From Methylohalomonas lacus (lineage in GTDB: Bacteria; Pseudomonadota; Gammaproteobacteria; Methylohalomonadales; Methylohalomonadaceae), in NCBI RefSeq assembly GCF_024808875.1, contig NZ_JANUCT010000007.1, positions 1 to 64,000 on the forward strand: a stretch of DNA of 64,000 bases, written 5' to 3'. Below, piece by piece: positions 1 to 8,397 of this stretch (its first letter is position 1; each line of letters opens with the position of its first letter). Both the position numbers and the translations under genes were made by a program. Under the pieces are notes generated by a model, which saw only the letters and a list, made by a program, of their open reading frames with translations, had not been told where the DNA came from and did no database searches.

Positions 1-1
1 G

Positions 2-105
2 GACCGGGTCGAGCCCGTCGGCTTCAACCCGTTCGCATCAAAAGTGTTACCCATGTCCTCGGAATAAAGTGTTACCGATGTGTCCGGTAAGCACCGGAGA
101 AATAA
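2..105 (+). mobile_element. Possible insertion-sequence end with paired direct repeats
   Basis: Two direct repeats, AAAGTGTTACCCATGTCCTCGG at 41-62 shortened here to its core AAAGTGTTACC-ATGT, recur at 66-87 with a 25-base period. Such paired terminal repeats are typical of transposase binding sites at the ends of some DDE-transposase insertion sequences. A plus-strand frame open from the window edge to TAA at 65-67 (about 21 residues) could be the last codons of a transposase. Only the edge is visible, so family and completeness cannot be judged; it could equally be a non-mobile repeat. Confidence 0.3.
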
Positions 106-182
106 TGGTGCGCCCGGCAGGATTCGAACCTGCGACCTACGGCTTCGGAAACCGTCACTCTATCCAACTGAGCTACGGGCGC
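106..182 (-). tRNA. tRNA-Arg (anticodon CCG)
   Basis: Read on the minus strand this gives a 77-base cloverleaf: acceptor stem GCGCCCG pairing with CGGGCGC, D-arm AGCTC..GAG.., anticodon loop TTCCGAA (anticodon CCG, arginine codon CGG), T-arm with GGTTCGAATCC, discriminator A and an encoded CCA at 106-108. A weak minus-strand promoter may lie just upstream (TATCAT at 199-194). The gene directly abuts the repeat pair at 41-87, a common place for mobile elements to insert. Confidence 0.96.
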
Positions 183-293
183 AATTACGTCTCATGATAG
201 CGTAATCTAGGTTGCCTTTAAATCGGGCAGGAATTGAAGCGGACCGAACAATGGCATCACAATCCGGCATACTGGATTGATATTGCGGCCAGT

Positions 294-321
294 TTGCCCG
301 GCGCGCGCCAGCAGGTATACT
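294..321 (+). promoter_or_regulatory. Candidate sigma-70 promoter for the cytochrome c gene
   Basis: TTGCCC at 294-299 and TATACT at 316-321 are separated by 16 bases, about 57 bases before the cytochrome c start at 379. Visual match only. Confidence 0.4.
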
Positions 322-378
322 TGCCCCACCCAAAACAAACGGCCCAAATACCGGCCAAGAGCCCGTCGGGGAGAGCAC

Positions 379-885
379 ATGAGCCTAGAAAAAGACCAGG
401 TATTTTTTAAGAATTTTTCCATCGTCGTCGGCCTGCTGGGGCTGATGATGGTCATATTCCTGATAGCCGCCATGATCATCGGCGATATCGACTACGCCGG
501 CGATGCCAGGGACGACAAGGTTGCCGAGCGAACCGCACCCGTCGGTGAGGTTCGCGCCGACGGCGAGGCCATGCCGGAGCAGAAGACGGCCGCCGCAGAC
601 ACCGGCGAGGCCGGTGCCAGCGACGAGCCGCGCTCCGGCAAGGCGGTTTACGAAAGCGTGTGCATGTCCTGCCACAGCGGTGCGCTGCCCGGGGCACCGG
701 CGATCGGCAAGGCCGGCGACTGGGCACCGCGTATCGACAAGGGTATGGACACCCTGTATGACAACGCCATCAACGGCTACCAGGGTGACGGCGGCATGAT
801 GCCAGCCCGCGGCGGCGATTCATCGCTCAGCGACGACGAGGTCAAGGCCGCCGTCGACTACATGATCGAACAGAGCGAATCCTGA
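379..885 (+). CDS. Membrane-anchored class I cytochrome c (c5-like)
   Basis: A 168-residue protein starting at ATG 379, preceded by GGGGAGAG. Residues 13-34 form one uncleaved membrane helix, followed by a charged, Ala/Glu-rich linker (about 40-85) and a cytochrome c domain. The haem c site is CMSCH at 95-99, and Met in GGMMPARGG (about 129-131) is the likely axial ligand, as in c5-type cytochromes. It would sit on the periplasmic side of the inner membrane and carry electrons between respiratory complexes. The partner oxidase or reductase is not visible locally. Monocistronic: a terminator follows at 914-939. Confidence 0.85.
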   Translation: MSLEKDQVFFKNFSIVVGLLGLMMVIFLIAAMIIGDIDYAGDARDDKVAERTAPVGEVRADGEAMPEQKTAAADTGEAGASDEPRSGKAVYESVCMSCHSGALPGAPAIGKAGDWAPRIDKGMDTLYDNAINGYQGDGGMMPARGGDSSLSDDEVKAAVDYMIEQSES

Positions 886-913
886 CAAGCCACAGATCAG
901 AAACAGGCAGGAA

Positions 914-939
914 CGCGGCGGCCGGTGAGCCGCTTTTTT
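914..939 (+). terminator. Rho-independent terminator after cytochrome c gene
   Basis: GCGGC at 915-919 pairs with GCCGC at 929-933 and is followed by six T residues (934-939). It lies between the convergent cytochrome c and uvrD genes. Confidence 0.7.
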
Positions 940-999
940 GATCCCGGCTTTATATCCCCGCCTCTTGAACTGGTTATCTCCCCACCAAGGTCGTCGAGA

Positions 1000-3900
1000 T
1001 CAGACCGTCTCCAACGGCGCATAGGCCGCCACCAGCCACTTGGAACCGCCGTGCTCGAAGTTGACCTGCAGCCGTGTCTGGCTGCCGCTGCCTTCCAGGT
1101 TCAGCACCGTACCCTCGCCGAATTTCGCATGGCGAACGCGCTGGCCCAGCGTGAAGCCGGTCTCCTCACGGATACTGGCCGTCGGCCGTGTCGTTTTATT
1201 CGCTCCCGAACTGCCGCGTGAGGCTAAGGGCTGGGCGGCAAAGCCGCCGAGGCGTACCGGCTCCAGCAGCTCTTCCGGCAGCTCGCGCAAGAAACGTGAC
1301 GCCGGCGCGTAGAAATCCGAACCGTGCAGGCGCCGGTGCTCGGCATGACACAGGGTCAATTGCTCCTGGGCGCGGGTGATGCCGACGTAGCACAGTCGCC
1401 GCTCCTCCTCGAGCTGAGTGGCGTCGCCGCTGGAGCGCTGGTGCGGGAACAGGCCTTCCTCCATGCCGATCATGAACACGAGCGGAAACTCCAGGCCCTT
1501 GGCAGCATGCAGCGTCATCAGCTGTACGCAATCGCTGTTGGCGTCACCCTGCGCCTCGCCGGCCTCGAGCGCGGCGTTGGCGAGGAACTGCTGCAACGGC
1601 GTCATCTCGTCCTCGCTGTCCTCCGGCATGCGGAATTCGCGCGCCGCGCGGACCAGCTCGTCGAGGTTCTCCAGCCGCGCGATGCCGCGCTCGCCCTTTT
1701 CCTTCTTGAAGTGCGGGATGAGGCCGCTGCGGTTGATCGCCGCCTCGACGGCGTCGGCCAGGTCGAGCTGCTCGATTTCCTCGCCCAGGTCGTGGATGAG
1801 GCGCAGAAAGCTTTCCAGCGACGACAGCGCCCGCGCGGCGAGCAGTTTATGCTCGCGCATATACAGTGCCGCACGCCACAGGCTGATCTGCTGCTGGCGG
1901 GCGGTGTCGCGCAGTTCCTGGATTGTGCGCTGGCCGATGCCGCGCGTCGGCACGTTGACGATGCGCTCGAACGAGCCGTCGTCGTCCTTGTTCAGTGCCA
2001 GCCGCAGATAGGCGAGCGCATCCTTGATCTCGGCGCGCTCGTAGAACTTCATGCCACCGTAGATGCGGTAGGGGATCGAGGACTGCACCAGGCCTTCCTC
2101 AATCACGCGCGACTGTGCACTGACGCGATAGAGAATGGCGAGATCACGGTAGGCACGGCCGCGCGATTTGGCATTGGCGATCTCGTCGACGATGTAACGC
2201 GCCTCGTCCTGCTCGTTGTAGGCGGTGTAGAGCTTGATGCGCTCACCCTCGTCGCCATCGGTCCACAGCTGCTTGCCGAGCCTGCCGGTGTTGTTGTCGA
2301 TCAAGTGGTTTGCCGCCTTCAGGATCGTCGCCGTCGAGCGGTAATTCTGCTCCAGCCGCAGCATCTGCGTGTCGGCGAAGTCGCGCTGGAAGCGCTGCAT
2401 GTTCTCGACCAGTGCCCCGCGCCAACTGTATATGGAGTTGTGCGTGACCACACCCGAGGCGACAAAATTATGCGTGCGATCGACGTTGAGATCGTAAACC
2501 GCGACCTCGTCCTGCTCGTATTCCAGACGCTCCACCACGCTGAACTGACCGGCGGCTGTCGCCATGACCATGCCCGGACGGATTGCCGAGGCAGTGATGA
2601 AAGGCAGTGAGCGATCCAGGATATGGCCCTGCAATACATAACGCGCGTTATCGAGTCGCTCGCGTATGCGCCGGGCGATCCGCATAAGTTCACCGAAATC
2701 ACGCCGCACTGTTTCGAAACGCCAGCTGCTGGTATCTGCCTTGGCGGGACGTATGCTCAAACCCAGCGCCTCCAGTTCACCACGATCCCGTTCGTTTACG
2801 CCAGCAATCGATATCCGGTGCATGGGACTGGCACCGCGGCGATCAGCACACAACGTGATAACGATATTCCGGCGGTTGGAATTGCGCGCCTGTGGTACGT
2901 GATGCGGACGCTCAGGGTCGAGCCCCACTGACTCCAGCAACTGTTCTGCGCTTTCCTTGGTATTCAGCGACTTATAAAGCCGGCCAATGATTTCCGCATC
3001 ATGGACCAGACCGTTTTTTGCCTTGCCCTTGCGCGGCACGAACGGCAGTGTCGGCAATCCGTAACGCAACGAGGTCTGCATTTCATCCAGCCGGGCGTCG
3101 TTTTCAGTACCATGCGTGCGAACGATCCACAGGGCATCGGCATGTTCATGCAGTGCACGCTGTTTGAAACCGACAACCGGTTTTACCTGCCCCCTCGTAT
3201 ACACCTGCGAAGTACCTAGCCTGTAGCCCATCCCCTCCTTATACATCAAATAAAGGAAATAGGTCTGCGGCGCTTCGCCGAGTACGTAGCCGGCAAAATG
3301 CGTATGTTCCGGCGTGCTACGGATGACTTCACCCGAGTTCAGATGAATATTCACAACGGGTCGCCGGCGCCGGTGCTTAAAGCGCTCAGTAACAGTAGCC
3401 GACCGGAACTCGCCGCGACCATAGCTCGACAGCACCTGCTCACCAGCCTGGATCGACTCGATAGCTTTGCTGGAACCATCCGCCATGGCGACTTCGGTAC
3501 CCGCCGCCAGGCACTGATCATCGTCACCAACAGCGAACAGTGATCCCGTATCACCGGCGAGCAGCTTCAGCCAGGCATACTGCAGGGCGTTGGTATCCTG
3601 GAACTCGTCGACCAGGATGTGCCGGAAGCGCTGGCGATAATGATCCAGCAACGAGGCATTGTCGCGGAACAGCTCGAAGGCGCGCAGCAGCAGTTCGGCG
3701 AAATCCACCAGCCCGCCGCGATCGCAGGTCTGCTGGTAGGCCTGGTAGATGCGCACCATCTGCATCTGGTTCGGGTCGCCGTGGTCGTTGATGTGACTCG
3801 GCCTCAGGCCCTCTTCCTTGCGCGCGTTGATGAACCACTGCGCTTCGCGCGGCGGCCACTGGGACTCGTCGAGGTTCAGGCCGCGCAACACTCTTTTGAT

Positions 3901-4266
3901 GGCACGCAACTGATCGTCGCTGTCGAGGATCTGAAAGTCTTGCGGCAGGTTCGCGTCCTGGTAGTGCGCGCGCAGCAGGCGATGGGCGATGCCATGAAAA
4001 GTGCCGACCCACATGCCGCCGGCCGGAATGCCGAGCAGCTGTTCGGTGCGTGCGCGCATCTCGCCGGCAGCCTTGTTGGTAAAGGTCACCGCCAGGATGC
4101 CATGCGGCGTGGTCTCGCCGGTACGCACATACCAGGCAATGCGATGCACCAGCACGCGCGTCTTGCCGCTGCCGGCGCCGGCCAGAACCAGGATATTGCC
4201 GGTGGGTGCGGCGACGGCTTCGCGCTGGGCGGCGTTGAGGGGATCAATAATGTCGGATACGTCCAT
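1000..4266 (-). CDS. uvrD: DNA helicase II UvrD interrupted by an in-frame intein
   Basis: A 1088-residue product; the ATG at 4266 is preferred over the upstream GTG at 4290 because it restores the family N-terminus MDVS.. seen in E. coli UvrD. Superfamily 1 helicase, 3'-5', acting in nucleotide excision and mismatch repair. Visible motifs: Walker A GAGSGKT (about residue 30), VTFTNKAA (Ia), LVDEFQDTN (II), GDDDQ/SIYSWRGA (III, split by the intein), LMTLHAAKGLEFP (V) and VGITRAQ (VI). Removing the 359-residue intein leaves 729 residues, the normal UvrD length (E. coli 720). The C-terminus has the small tudor-like UvrD tail. Function would depend on protein splicing because the insert breaks an ATP-hydrolysis motif. 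Confidence 0.96.
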   Translation of the reverse strand: MDVSDIIDPLNAAQREAVAAPTGNILVLAGAGSGKTRVLVHRIAWYVRTGETTPHGILAVTFTNKAAGEMRARTEQLLGIPAGGMWVGTFHGIAHRLLRAHYQDANLPQDFQILDSDDQLRAIKRVLRGLNLDESQWPPREAQWFINARKEEGLRPSHINDHGDPNQMQMVRIYQAYQQTCDRGGLVDFAELLLRAFELFRDNASLLDHYRQRFRHILVDEFQDTNALQYAWLKLLAGDTGSLFAVGDDDQCLAAGTEVAMADGSSKAIESIQAGEQVLSSYGRGEFRSATVTERFKHRRRRPVVNIHLNSGEVIRSTPEHTHFAGYVLGEAPQTYFLYLMYKEGMGYRLGTSQVYTRGQVKPVVGFKQRALHEHADALWIVRTHGTENDARLDEMQTSLRYGLPTLPFVPRKGKAKNGLVHDAEIIGRLYKSLNTKESAEQLLESVGLDPERPHHVPQARNSNRRNIVITLCADRRGASPMHRISIAGVNERDRGELEALGLSIRPAKADTSSWRFETVRRDFGELMRIARRIRERLDNARYVLQGHILDRSLPFITASAIRPGMVMATAAGQFSVVERLEYEQDEVAVYDLNVDRTHNFVASGVVTHNSIYSWRGALVENMQRFQRDFADTQMLRLEQNYRSTATILKAANHLIDNNTGRLGKQLWTDGDEGERIKLYTAYNEQDEARYIVDEIANAKSRGRAYRDLAILYRVSAQSRVIEEGLVQSSIPYRIYGGMKFYERAEIKDALAYLRLALNKDDDGSFERIVNVPTRGIGQRTIQELRDTARQQQISLWRAALYMREHKLLAARALSSLESFLRLIHDLGEEIEQLDLADAVEAAINRSGLIPHFKKEKGERGIARLENLDELVRAAREFRMPEDSEDEMTPLQQFLANAALEAGEAQGDANSDCVQLMTLHAAKGLEFPLVFMIGMEEGLFPHQRSSGDATQLEEERRLCYVGITRAQEQLTLCHAEHRRLHGSDFYAPASRFLRELPEELLEPVRLGGFAAQPLASRGSSGANKTTRPTASIREETGFTLGQRVRHAKFGEGTVLNLEGSGSQTRLQVNFEHGGSKWLVAAYAPLETV
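2437..3513 (-). other. Intein in UvrD motif III (359 residues)
   Basis: The insert begins with Cys1 (codon 3513-3511) directly after GDDDQ and ends with VVTHN (Asn codon 2439-2437) directly before SIYSWRGA, so the +1 residue is Ser. All splicing residues are visible: block A CLAAGTEVAMADG, block B STPEHTHF with TxxH, block F VYDLNVDRTHNFVASG and block G with His-Asn. At 359 residues it is far larger than a mini-intein, so about 200 residues are inserted between blocks B and F. That insert shows no LAGLIDADG motif; it contains FLYLMY and YRLGT segments about ten residues apart, loosely like a GIY-YIG core (inference). Base composition is visibly less GC-rich than the flanking exteins. Confidence 0.93.
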
Positions 4267-4320
4267 GGGCGGCGATTGTAACCTCGGCACCGGTTTTTTT
4301 CACGACGCAAAAATCAACAC

Positions 4321-4461
4321 CGCCAATGCACGCGAATAAACGCTAATACATTTTCAATTATAATCCGTGTTAGTGCTGTAAGCTGATCGCCTCGTTCTCA
4401 AGAACCAGCGCGGCATTCCTTAATCTTCTTTATATTTGCGTGTATTTGCGTTCATTTGCGG
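4321..4461. repeat. Inverted pair of about 30-base repeats
   Basis: The segment at 4321-4350 (CGCCAATGCACGCGAATAAA and onward) reappears as its reverse complement at about 4432-4461 (ATTTGCGTTCATTTGCGG), with roughly five mismatches over 30 bases. The two arms flank about 80 bases between uvrD and pmbA. It resembles degenerate dispersed CGCAAATNAACGC repeats known from several gammaproteobacterial genomes. Confidence 0.6.
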
Positions 4462-4510
4462 ATTCTTCAATCTGTTACAATTGACTATAACGCTTATAAG
4501 TCCAACTCTG

Positions 4511-5887
4511 ATGCAAACCATGTCCGCAACCGCCAGCAATCTCGTACCGCTGCGCGATCAACCCGACGCGCTGCTGGAACTCATCGACTTCGTCATCAAG
4601 GAAGCACTGCGCCAGGGCGCCGACGCCGCCGAGGCCGACATCAGCGTCGGCGACGGCCTGACCGCGACCGCGCGCATGGGTGAGGTCGAGACCCTGGAAC
4701 ACCAGCGCGACAAGGGTCTGAGCCTGGCCGTCTATGTCGGCGAACCGGGTAACCAGCGCAAGGGTCAGGCCAGCAGCAGCGATCTGAACAAACCGGCGCT
4801 GATCGAGACCGTGCGCGCGGCGCTGAGCATCGCCCGCCACACGAAAGCCGACGCCTGCAGCGGCCTCGCCGATGCCGGGCTCATGGCCGCCAATGTGCCC
4901 GATCTGGACCTGTACCATCCCTGGAACATCGATCCGCAGGCGGCATTGGAACGGGCACTGGCCTGCGAGCAGGCGGCGCGCGACTTCGACGGCCGCATCG
5001 AGAATTCCGACGGTGCCAGCGTCAATACCATGGCCGGCGCCGGCTACTACGGCAACAGTCACGGCTTTCGCGGTGGCTGGCCGTTCTCCCGGCACAGCCT
5101 CGACTGCGCGGTCATCGCCCGCGACGCGCACGGCATGCAGCGCGACGGCTGGTACAGCGTGGCGCGCGCGGCGGCGGATCTGGATACGGCCGAAAACGTC
5201 GGCCGGCGCGCCGGCGAACGTACCATCCAGCGGCTGAACGCCCGGCGCCTGGCAACTTCAAGCGCGTCGGTCATTTTCGAGGCCGAGGCGGCGCGCAGCC
5301 TGTTCGGCCATCTCGTCGCCGCGGTCTCGGGTGGCAATCTTTACCGGCGCTCGTCGTTCCTGCTCGACCGGCTCGGCGAACGGATATTCCCGGAGTTCGT
5401 GCACATCCACGAGCAGCCCCACCTGCCGAAGGCGATGGGCAGCGCCGCCTTCGACGACGAGGGTGTCGCCACCCGGGCGCGCGATCTGGTCAGCGACGGC
5501 GTGCTGCAGGGCTATGTCCTCGGCAGCTATTCGGCGCGCAAGCTGGGGCTGCAGACCACCGCCAACGCCGGCGGCGTGCATAACCTGACCATAGAATCCG
5601 GCCACCAGAGCCTGACCGATCTCATGCAGGCCATGGGCAGCGGCCTGCTGGTCACCGATTTGATGGGCTTCGGCGTCAACCTGATTACCGGCGACTACTC
5701 GCGTGGCGTGGCCGGTTTCTGGATCGAGGACGGCGCCATCGCCTACCCGGTCGAGGAAATCACCATCGCCGGCAACCTGGCGGACATGTTCCGCAGCATT
5801 GTCGCCGTCGGCAACGACGTCGATACCCGCCACAATATCCGCACCGGCTCGGTATGGCTCGAGCGTATGACCATTGCCGGTGAATAG
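4511..5887 (+). CDS. pmbA: PmbA/TldE metalloprotease subunit
   Basis: A 458-residue protein (E. coli PmbA 450). It aligns by eye along its whole length with PmbA: ARMGEVETLEHQRDKGL, FGHLVAAVSGGNLYR, SYSARKLGLQTTANAGGVHNL and NLITGDYSRGVAGFWIEDG. TldD/PmbA form a heterodimeric cytoplasmic peptidase involved in microcin maturation and degradation of the CcdA antitoxin in E. coli; PmbA is the subunit lacking the HExxxH zinc site. ATG 4511 is chosen; ATG 4520 is equally possible, and the long upstream frame to 4436 lies in repeat sequence. tldD is not in the window. Confidence 0.93.
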   Translation: MQTMSATASNLVPLRDQPDALLELIDFVIKEALRQGADAAEADISVGDGLTATARMGEVETLEHQRDKGLSLAVYVGEPGNQRKGQASSSDLNKPALIETVRAALSIARHTKADACSGLADAGLMAANVPDLDLYHPWNIDPQAALERALACEQAARDFDGRIENSDGASVNTMAGAGYYGNSHGFRGGWPFSRHSLDCAVIARDAHGMQRDGWYSVARAAADLDTAENVGRRAGERTIQRLNARRLATSSASVIFEAEAARSLFGHLVAAVSGGNLYRRSSFLLDRLGERIFPEFVHIHEQPHLPKAMGSAAFDDEGVATRARDLVSDGVLQGYVLGSYSARKLGLQTTANAGGVHNLTIESGHQSLTDLMQAMGSGLLVTDLMGFGVNLITGDYSRGVAGFWIEDGAIAYPVEEITIAGNLADMFRSIVAVGNDVDTRHNIRTGSVWLERMTIAGE

Positions 5888-5997
5888 CCGGTGACTAAAC
5901 GCCCCCGGTACTTGGCGCGCTGCGGCGGCAGGGGTAGGATTAGTGTCAGAGAAAGCGTCTCGTCCAAATATAAAAAAACCGCCAAGAGACTGTCACC

Positions 5998-6948
5998 ATG
6001 AGCGTACCGCAGCAGGCATTCGCTCGTTCCGTGCGGGACGAGTTGCAGGGCGTTATCAGTGAAGCCAATGGGATTATCCTGGGTAAGGAACATGTCATCC
6101 GGCTGGCACTGACCTGCCTCATTGCCCGTGGCCACCTGCTGATCGAGGACCAGCCCGGCGTCGGCAAGACGACCATGGCACACATGCTGGCCAAGACCCT
6201 GGGGCTGAGCTTCCAGCGCATCCAGTTCACCAGTGACCTGCTGCCGGCCGACATCCTCGGCGTGTCGATCTACAACCGCGAATCATCGGCGTTCGACTTC
6301 CACCCCGGTCCCATCTTCTCGCAGGTAATCCTGGCCGACGAGGTCAACCGCGCCACGCCGCGTACGCAAAGCGCGCTGCTCGAGGCGATGGAGGAATACC
6401 AGGTCACCACCGAGGGCGAAACACGCCCGCTACCGAAACCGTTTTTCGTCATTGCCACGCAGAACCCGGCCAACCAGATCGGCACCTTCCCGCTGCCGGA
6501 ATCGCAGCTGGACCGTTTCATGATGCGTATCGAGCTCGGTTACCCGGATGCTCGCGCCGAGCGCGAACTGCTGGCCGGCCGCAGCCGGCGTGAACTGCTC
6601 GAGGACATGCAATCGGTGCTGCAACCGGAACGCCTGCTGCACATGCAGCAGGAAGCCACCAATATCCACGTTGCCCCGGCGCTGCTCGACTACCTGCAGG
6701 ACCTGCTCGAATTCAGCCGCGAATCACGTCACTACGTCAGCGGGCTGTCGCCACGCGCCGGCCTGGCCATACTGCGTTGCGCCCAGGCCTGGGCCTTGCT
6801 GCACGGCCACGCCGAGGTGCTGCCCGACGATATCCAGGCGGTGCTGCCCAGCGTGATCGGCCACCGTCTGCAATCCAGCCTGGAACAGAACGATCCCGGT
6901 GCCGGCGCCCTGGCACGCAATCTGATCGAGCAGGTGCCTATTCCCTGA
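5998..6948 (+). CDS. MoxR-family AAA+ ATPase
   Basis: A 316-residue AAA+ ATPase. Walker A GVGKTT at 54-59, Walker B VILADEVNRA at 109-118, sensor-1 IATQNP and the MoxR segment GTFPLPESQLDRFMMRI. MoxR ATPases act as chaperones for assembly of metal- or cofactor-containing complexes, normally with a VWA or DUF58 partner encoded beside them. Here the DUF58 and transglutaminase genes follow, but 489 bases of repeats separate them from moxR. The start ATG at 5998 follows the purine-rich GCCAAGAG stretch. Confidence 0.92.
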   Translation: MSVPQQAFARSVRDELQGVISEANGIILGKEHVIRLALTCLIARGHLLIEDQPGVGKTTMAHMLAKTLGLSFQRIQFTSDLLPADILGVSIYNRESSAFDFHPGPIFSQVILADEVNRATPRTQSALLEAMEEYQVTTEGETRPLPKPFFVIATQNPANQIGTFPLPESQLDRFMMRIELGYPDARAERELLAGRSRRELLEDMQSVLQPERLLHMQQEATNIHVAPALLDYLQDLLEFSRESRHYVSGLSPRAGLAILRCAQAWALLHGHAEVLPDDIQAVLPSVIGHRLQSSLEQNDPGAGALARNLIEQVPIP

Positions 6949-7437
6949 TGGTGACTGGCTTGATTGGTAACTGGTGATTCGTGATTGGCGATACTTGCTC
7001 TTTGTGGGAGCGCATTAACCAAGAGCGCGCAGCGTACTTCTGGTCCCTTCCCCCTTGACGGGGGAAGGTTAGGATGGGGGTAAATTAAACATCCTCGATA
7101 ATTCAATCACCCCCACCCCGACCCTCCCCCGTCAAGGGGGAGGGAATGGAATGTGACTGGTGATTAGTGATTGGTGGGGTTTAACTCTTGTGGGAGTGAA
7201 TTGACCAATAGCGCAAAGTGCACTTCTGGTCCCTTCCCCCTTTGATGGGGGAAGGCAAGGATGGAGGTGAATGAAACAGCCTCGACAATTCAACCACCCC
7301 CACCCTGACCCTCCCCCGTCGAGGGGGAGGGAATGAAAGTAGGAGCGGCGACCGCGCCGCGAAGAAATACTGATTCAATGCAATCCAATACCATGCCCCT
7401 GAAACCCGACAGCCCTGCCAGGGCAGATTAATTTACG
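6949..7437. repeat. Intergenic repeat block: two 148-base hairpin copies plus REP-like palindrome
   Basis: No gene is seen in these 489 bases. Two tandem, same-orientation copies (about 7001-7150 and 7188-7336, roughly 80-85% alike by eye) each fold into a long imperfect hairpin: CCCTTCCCCCTTGACGGGGG at one end and CCCTCCCCCGTCAAGGGGGA at the other. They start with TGTGGGAG. Degenerate TGGTGAC-type heptamers precede each copy (6951-7000, 7153-7178). A separate palindrome, GTAGGAGCGGC..GCCGCGAAG, lies at 7339-7364. These look like nonautonomous dispersed repeats that have inserted inside the moxR operon. Confidence 0.8.
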
Positions 7438-8397
7438 ATGGCGGCATCCACATTGTCTGCCGGCTACGCTTCACTCAGACAGCGTTTTGGTCTGAACCGG
7501 CGCCGCATCTTCATCCTGCCGACCACCGCTGGCCTGCTGTTTGCCGCCACTCTGACGGTCATGCTGCTTGGCGCGATCAACTACGACAACAGCCTGGCCT
7601 ATGGCCTGACCTTTCTGATCGCCAGCCTGATGCCGGTCGCGATCCTGCACACCTATCGCAACCTGGCCGGGCTGGAACTGAGCAGTGCCGCGCCACAGCC
7701 GGTGTTTGCCGGCGAACCGCTGCACCTGCCGGTGGTGCTCGACAATCGCGGTCTGCCGGCGCGGGCCGCCATCGAGTTGCATCACCTCGCGGGCAGGCGC
7801 CCCTGGCAGCGCGCCCGCTCCGGCGCACGGACACTGTCACTGGAAGCCGACAGCCTGCGGACGGTCGAGCTGCCGGTGCAGCATCTCGACCGCGGCATAC
7901 ACACGCTCGGCCGCGTCCGTATCGGCAGCCGTTTCCCGCTCGGCCTGTTTTATACCTGGTCGGATTTTGCCTGCAACTGCACAGCCGTGGTCTACCCGAA
8001 ACCGGCCGGCAATCTGCCCCTGCCGGCGAGCACCCACGACCAGGGCGAGGATCTGATCGGCGAGTTGAGTGGTAGCGATGATTTCGTCGGCTTTCGCGGC
8101 TACCGGCCCGGCGACTCCATGCGCAGCATCGACTGGAAGGCCGTCGCCCGCGGCCAGGAACTGCTGGTCAAGCGCTTCAGCGGCAGCGGTACGCGCCAGA
8201 TCGATCTCGACTGGGACACGACCCGCGCGCTGGGCAATACCGAGGCGCGGCTCAGCCAGCTGTGCCGCTGGGTACTGGATGCCGAGCGCCAGGGTCTGCG
8301 CTACCGTCTGCGGTTGCCGGGCGTCGAACTGTCGCTGGACAACGGCCCGCAGCACCGCCACGCCTGCCTGCTGGCGCTAAGTCGTTATGGTCACTGA
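7438..8397 (+). CDS. DUF58 (VWA-like) membrane protein
   Basis: A 319-residue protein with two N-terminal membrane helices (about 28-48 and 52-75) and a cytoplasmic DUF58 domain. Its hallmark FRGYRPGDSMRSIDWKAVAR is split as FRGYRPGDS and IDWKAVAR around residues 222-240. DUF58 proteins partner with MoxR ATPases and are proposed to act in assembly or folding of large complexes. The gene overlaps the following transglutaminase gene by 11 bases, so the two are co-translated. Confidence 0.9.
   Translation: MAASTLSAGYASLRQRFGLNRRRIFILPTTAGLLFAATLTVMLLGAINYDNSLAYGLTFLIASLMPVAILHTYRNLAGLELSSAAPQPVFAGEPLHLPVVLDNRGLPARAAIELHHLAGRRPWQRARSGARTLSLEADSLRTVELPVQHLDRGIHTLGRVRIGSRFPLGLFYTWSDFACNCTAVVYPKPAGNLPLPASTHDQGEDLIGELSGSDDFVGFRGYRPGDSMRSIDWKAVARGQELLVKRFSGSGTRQIDLDWDTTRALGNTEARLSQLCRWVLDAERQGLRYRLRLPGVELSLDNGPQHRHACLLALSRYGH

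Noticed and set aside
1324-2610. 428-codon plus-strand frame opposite uvrD
   Set aside because: It is the antisense of uvrD, with no Shine-Dalgarno and no domain; the minus-strand gene has clear helicase motifs.
2437-3513. LAGLIDADG endonuclease in the intein
   Set aside because: I found no two LAGLIDADG-like helices in the insert, although its length would allow them.
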